Below are positions 5,779-7,440 of a stretch of 7,440 nucleotides of DNA, in pieces. Both the position numbers and the translations under genes were made by a program. The notes under the pieces were generated by a model that searched no databases, was not told the DNA's origin, and worked only from the letters and a program-made list of their open reading frames with translations. Position 1 is the first letter of the stretch; each line of letters starts with the position of its first letter. Source of the DNA: Flavisolibacter sp. (GTDB taxonomy: Bacteria; Bacteroidota; Bacteroidia; Chitinophagales; Chitinophagaceae); contig JAICTW010000110.1 in the NCBI GenBank assembly GCA_025936195.1, positions 1 to 7,440 of the forward strand. The letters run 5' to 3'.

Positions 5779-7440
5779 GTGAATACAATACGATATAGTT
5801 TTTCAATGCTCCTGCTGCTGGTGATTTCTTTGTCATCAAGAGCTGGTGATTTTATCAAAACGGATGATGGCATTATTGTGCATCCTGATTCAGCATTTTC
5901 AGGTAATGCAAAAGCGGTTCAACTGAAAGTGATTGCCGATAATATCATCAGGGTAATTGGAATTGCAGATCAAAATCTGCAACCGATGCAAAGTCTCATT
6001 ATTACCGGTGGAAAAGAAAATGCAAAGTTTGATGTGGAGCGTTCTAACAACTCAGTGCGTTTGAAAACATCGAAGCTGATTGCTGTTGTGGATTTGCAAA
6101 CGGGAAGTGTTTCGTTTTTTGATGTTTCGGGAAAACAAATATTAGCAGAAGAAGAACTGGGACGTTCCATTCAACCTGCCGTATTTGATGGAGAAAAGTT
6201 ATACAACATCCGCCAGGGTTTTGTTACATCCCCTGATGACGCCTGGTATGGTTTGGGCCAGCACCAGGATGGCTTAGTGAATTACAAAACGTACCAGGTT
6301 CAGTTGTTTCAAAACAATACGGAAGTGGCTGTTCCATTTTTGATTTCGAAAAAGAACTATGGCATTCTCTGGGATAATTATTCGCTTACGAAATTTGGTG
6401 ATATCCGTCCCTATCAGCCATTAACCGATTTGAAAATTTTTTCGAAAGGTGGTGAGCAGGGTTGGTTAACAGCAACCTACAGTAATGATAAAAATGATCC
6501 TTCTAAAATTGCTGTACAAAGACCTGAGTCAAACATCAGCTATGAATTTTTAGGTGATTCCAAATTATTTCTTCCCAAAGGATTCAAGCCTGAAACAGGA
6601 GTGGCAAGATGGGAGGGAAGTGTGGCTTCTGATTGTAATGGCATTCACAAATTCAGATTCACCTATGCAGGTTATTTAAAAGTTTGGATTGACAATAAAT
6701 TAGTGTTGGACCGCTGGAGGCAAAACTGGAATCCTGGTTCTGCTATTTTAGATATTGATTTCCAAAATGGAAAGAAGTATGCCTTTAAAATAGAGTGGGT
6801 CCCTTATGGTGGCGAGTCCTATCTTTCTTTCAAATGGTTGCCGCCTTTAACAGAGAAGGAAAAAAACAGTTACAGTTTTTCTTCCGAAGCAGGACAACAA
6901 CTCGATTATTATTTTGTCTATGGAAACAACATGGATGATGTGATTGCAGGTTATCGTAGCCTCACAGGCAAAGCCGCTATGATGCCGGAATGGGCTTTTG
7001 GTTTTTGGCAAAGCCGTGAACGGTATAAAACACAGGGTGAAATTCTTTCCACTATTGCTGAATTCAGAAAGAGAAAAATTCCCATTGACAATATTGTGCA
7101 GGATTGGTTTTACTGGAAGGAAAATCAATGGGGCAGTCAGGAGTTTGATGCTACACGGTTTCCTTCTCCCGAAAACATGATCAAAGATTTGCATGATAAA
7201 TATCACACGCATTTCATGATCTCCGTATGGCCAAAGTTTTACGAAGGCATTTCAACCTATAAAGAGTTCAGTAAAAATGGTTGGTTGTACACACGCAATA
7301 TTGCGGACAGCGTAAAGGACTGGGTTGGTCCCGGTTATCATTCCACGTTTTATGATGTGTTCAATAAAAATGCACGGAATGGCTTTTGGGATTTGATCAA
7401 CAAAAAAATTTACAGTAAGGGTGTTGATGCCTGGTGGATG
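5779..7440 (+). CDS. Secreted GH31 alpha-xylosidase-like enzyme with PA14 insert, 3'-truncated
   Basis: The frame is open from a GTG at 5779 to the right edge (554 codons, ending on a codon boundary). The GTG start gives a signal peptide with Arg5, a hydrophobic 7-19 and likely cleavage near SRA (22). ATG 5806 is the alternative, but it removes the basic N-region. The N-terminal beta-sandwich (about 25-215) contains AWYGLGQHQDG. A PA14-like domain follows at about 254-356 (bases 6538-6846). The GH31 barrel starts near 400 with MMPEWAFGFWQSRERY, then QDWFYWKENQWGS (441-453), ISVWPKFYEG (481-490) and GVDAWWM (548-554). The catalytic nucleophile Asp would be the very next codon, outside the window. 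PA14 plus the DWFYW and SVWPKF motifs recall the Cellvibrio and Bacteroides alpha-xylosidases of xyloglucan utilisation. Alpha-glucosidase or alpha-galactosidase specificity is possible. The gene begins 2 bases after the GH3 stop, so translation is probably coupled. Confidence 0.88.
   Translation, partial: MNTIRYSFSMLLLLVISLSSRAGDFIKTDDGIIVHPDSAFSGNAKAVQLKVIADNIIRVIGIADQNLQPMQSLIITGGKENAKFDVERSNNSVRLKTSKLIAVVDLQTGSVSFFDVSGKQILAEEELGRSIQPAVFDGEKLYNIRQGFVTSPDDAWYGLGQHQDGLVNYKTYQVQLFQNNTEVAVPFLISKKNYGILWDNYSLTKFGDIRPYQPLTDLKIFSKGGEQGWLTATYSNDKNDPSKIAVQRPESNISYEFLGDSKLFLPKGFKPETGVARWEGSVASDCNGIHKFRFTYAGYLKVWIDNKLVLDRWRQNWNPGSAILDIDFQNGKKYAFKIEWVPYGGESYLSFKWLPPLTEKEKNSYSFSSEAGQQLDYYFVYGNNMDDVIAGYRSLTGKAAMMPEWAFGFWQSRERYKTQGEILSTIAEFRKRKIPIDNIVQDWFYWKENQWGSQEFDATRFPSPENMIKDLHDKYHTHFMISVWPKFYEGISTYKEFSKNGWLYTRNIADSVKDWVGPGYHSTFYDVFNKNARNGFWDLINKKIYSKGVDAWWM

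Noticed and set aside
6847..7212. Antisense open frame inside the GH31 gene, and a plus-strand 60-codon frame at 6998-7180
   Set aside because: The GH31 frame runs unbroken through this region with clear family motifs, so both are shadows.

Overview
The window looks like chromosomal DNA of a Bacteroidota bacterium, perhaps a Chitinophagales or Sphingobacteriales relative. The reasons are the moderately AT-rich composition (GC about the low 40s by eye), starts without a clear Shine-Dalgarno sequence but with A/T-rich leaders, and close matches to Bacteroidota glycan-degradation families. The assignment rests on protein resemblance recalled from memory, not on a search.

All recognised genes read left to right. 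A sodium:solute symporter (SSS family), cut by the left edge, ends at 814. A 258-base gap follows. It holds short GTGAAT-type repeats in opposite orientation at its two ends, a perfect 9-bp hairpin and a doubtful small reading frame. Then come four tightly packed genes: a GH130 mannosylglucose phosphorylase (1073-2287), an AGE-superfamily cellobiose/mannobiose 2-epimerase (2291-3493), a secreted GH3 beta-glycosidase (3500-5776) and a secreted GH31 alpha-xylosidase-like enzyme with a PA14 insert (5779 to beyond the right edge). Gaps between these four are 3, 6 and 2 bases, so they are almost certainly one transcription unit.

Symporter, GH130 and epimerase form the known cytoplasmic route for beta-1,4-mannobiose. 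The disaccharide is imported, epimerised to mannosyl-glucose, then split by phosphate into alpha-mannose 1-phosphate and glucose. The same three functions cluster in Bacteroides fragilis. The GH3 and GH31 proteins have signal peptides and would act in the periplasm or outside the cell, trimming glucose- and probably xylose-bearing oligosaccharides. The unit therefore looks like a hemicellulose-utilisation operon that joins mannan or glucomannan salvage with side-chain and glucoside removal of a xyloglucan type. No SusC/SusD pair, regulator, endo-mannanase, mobile element, RNA gene or CRISPR array is visible. No strikingly new system is seen; the least ordinary parts are the enzyme combination and the 815-1072 gap.
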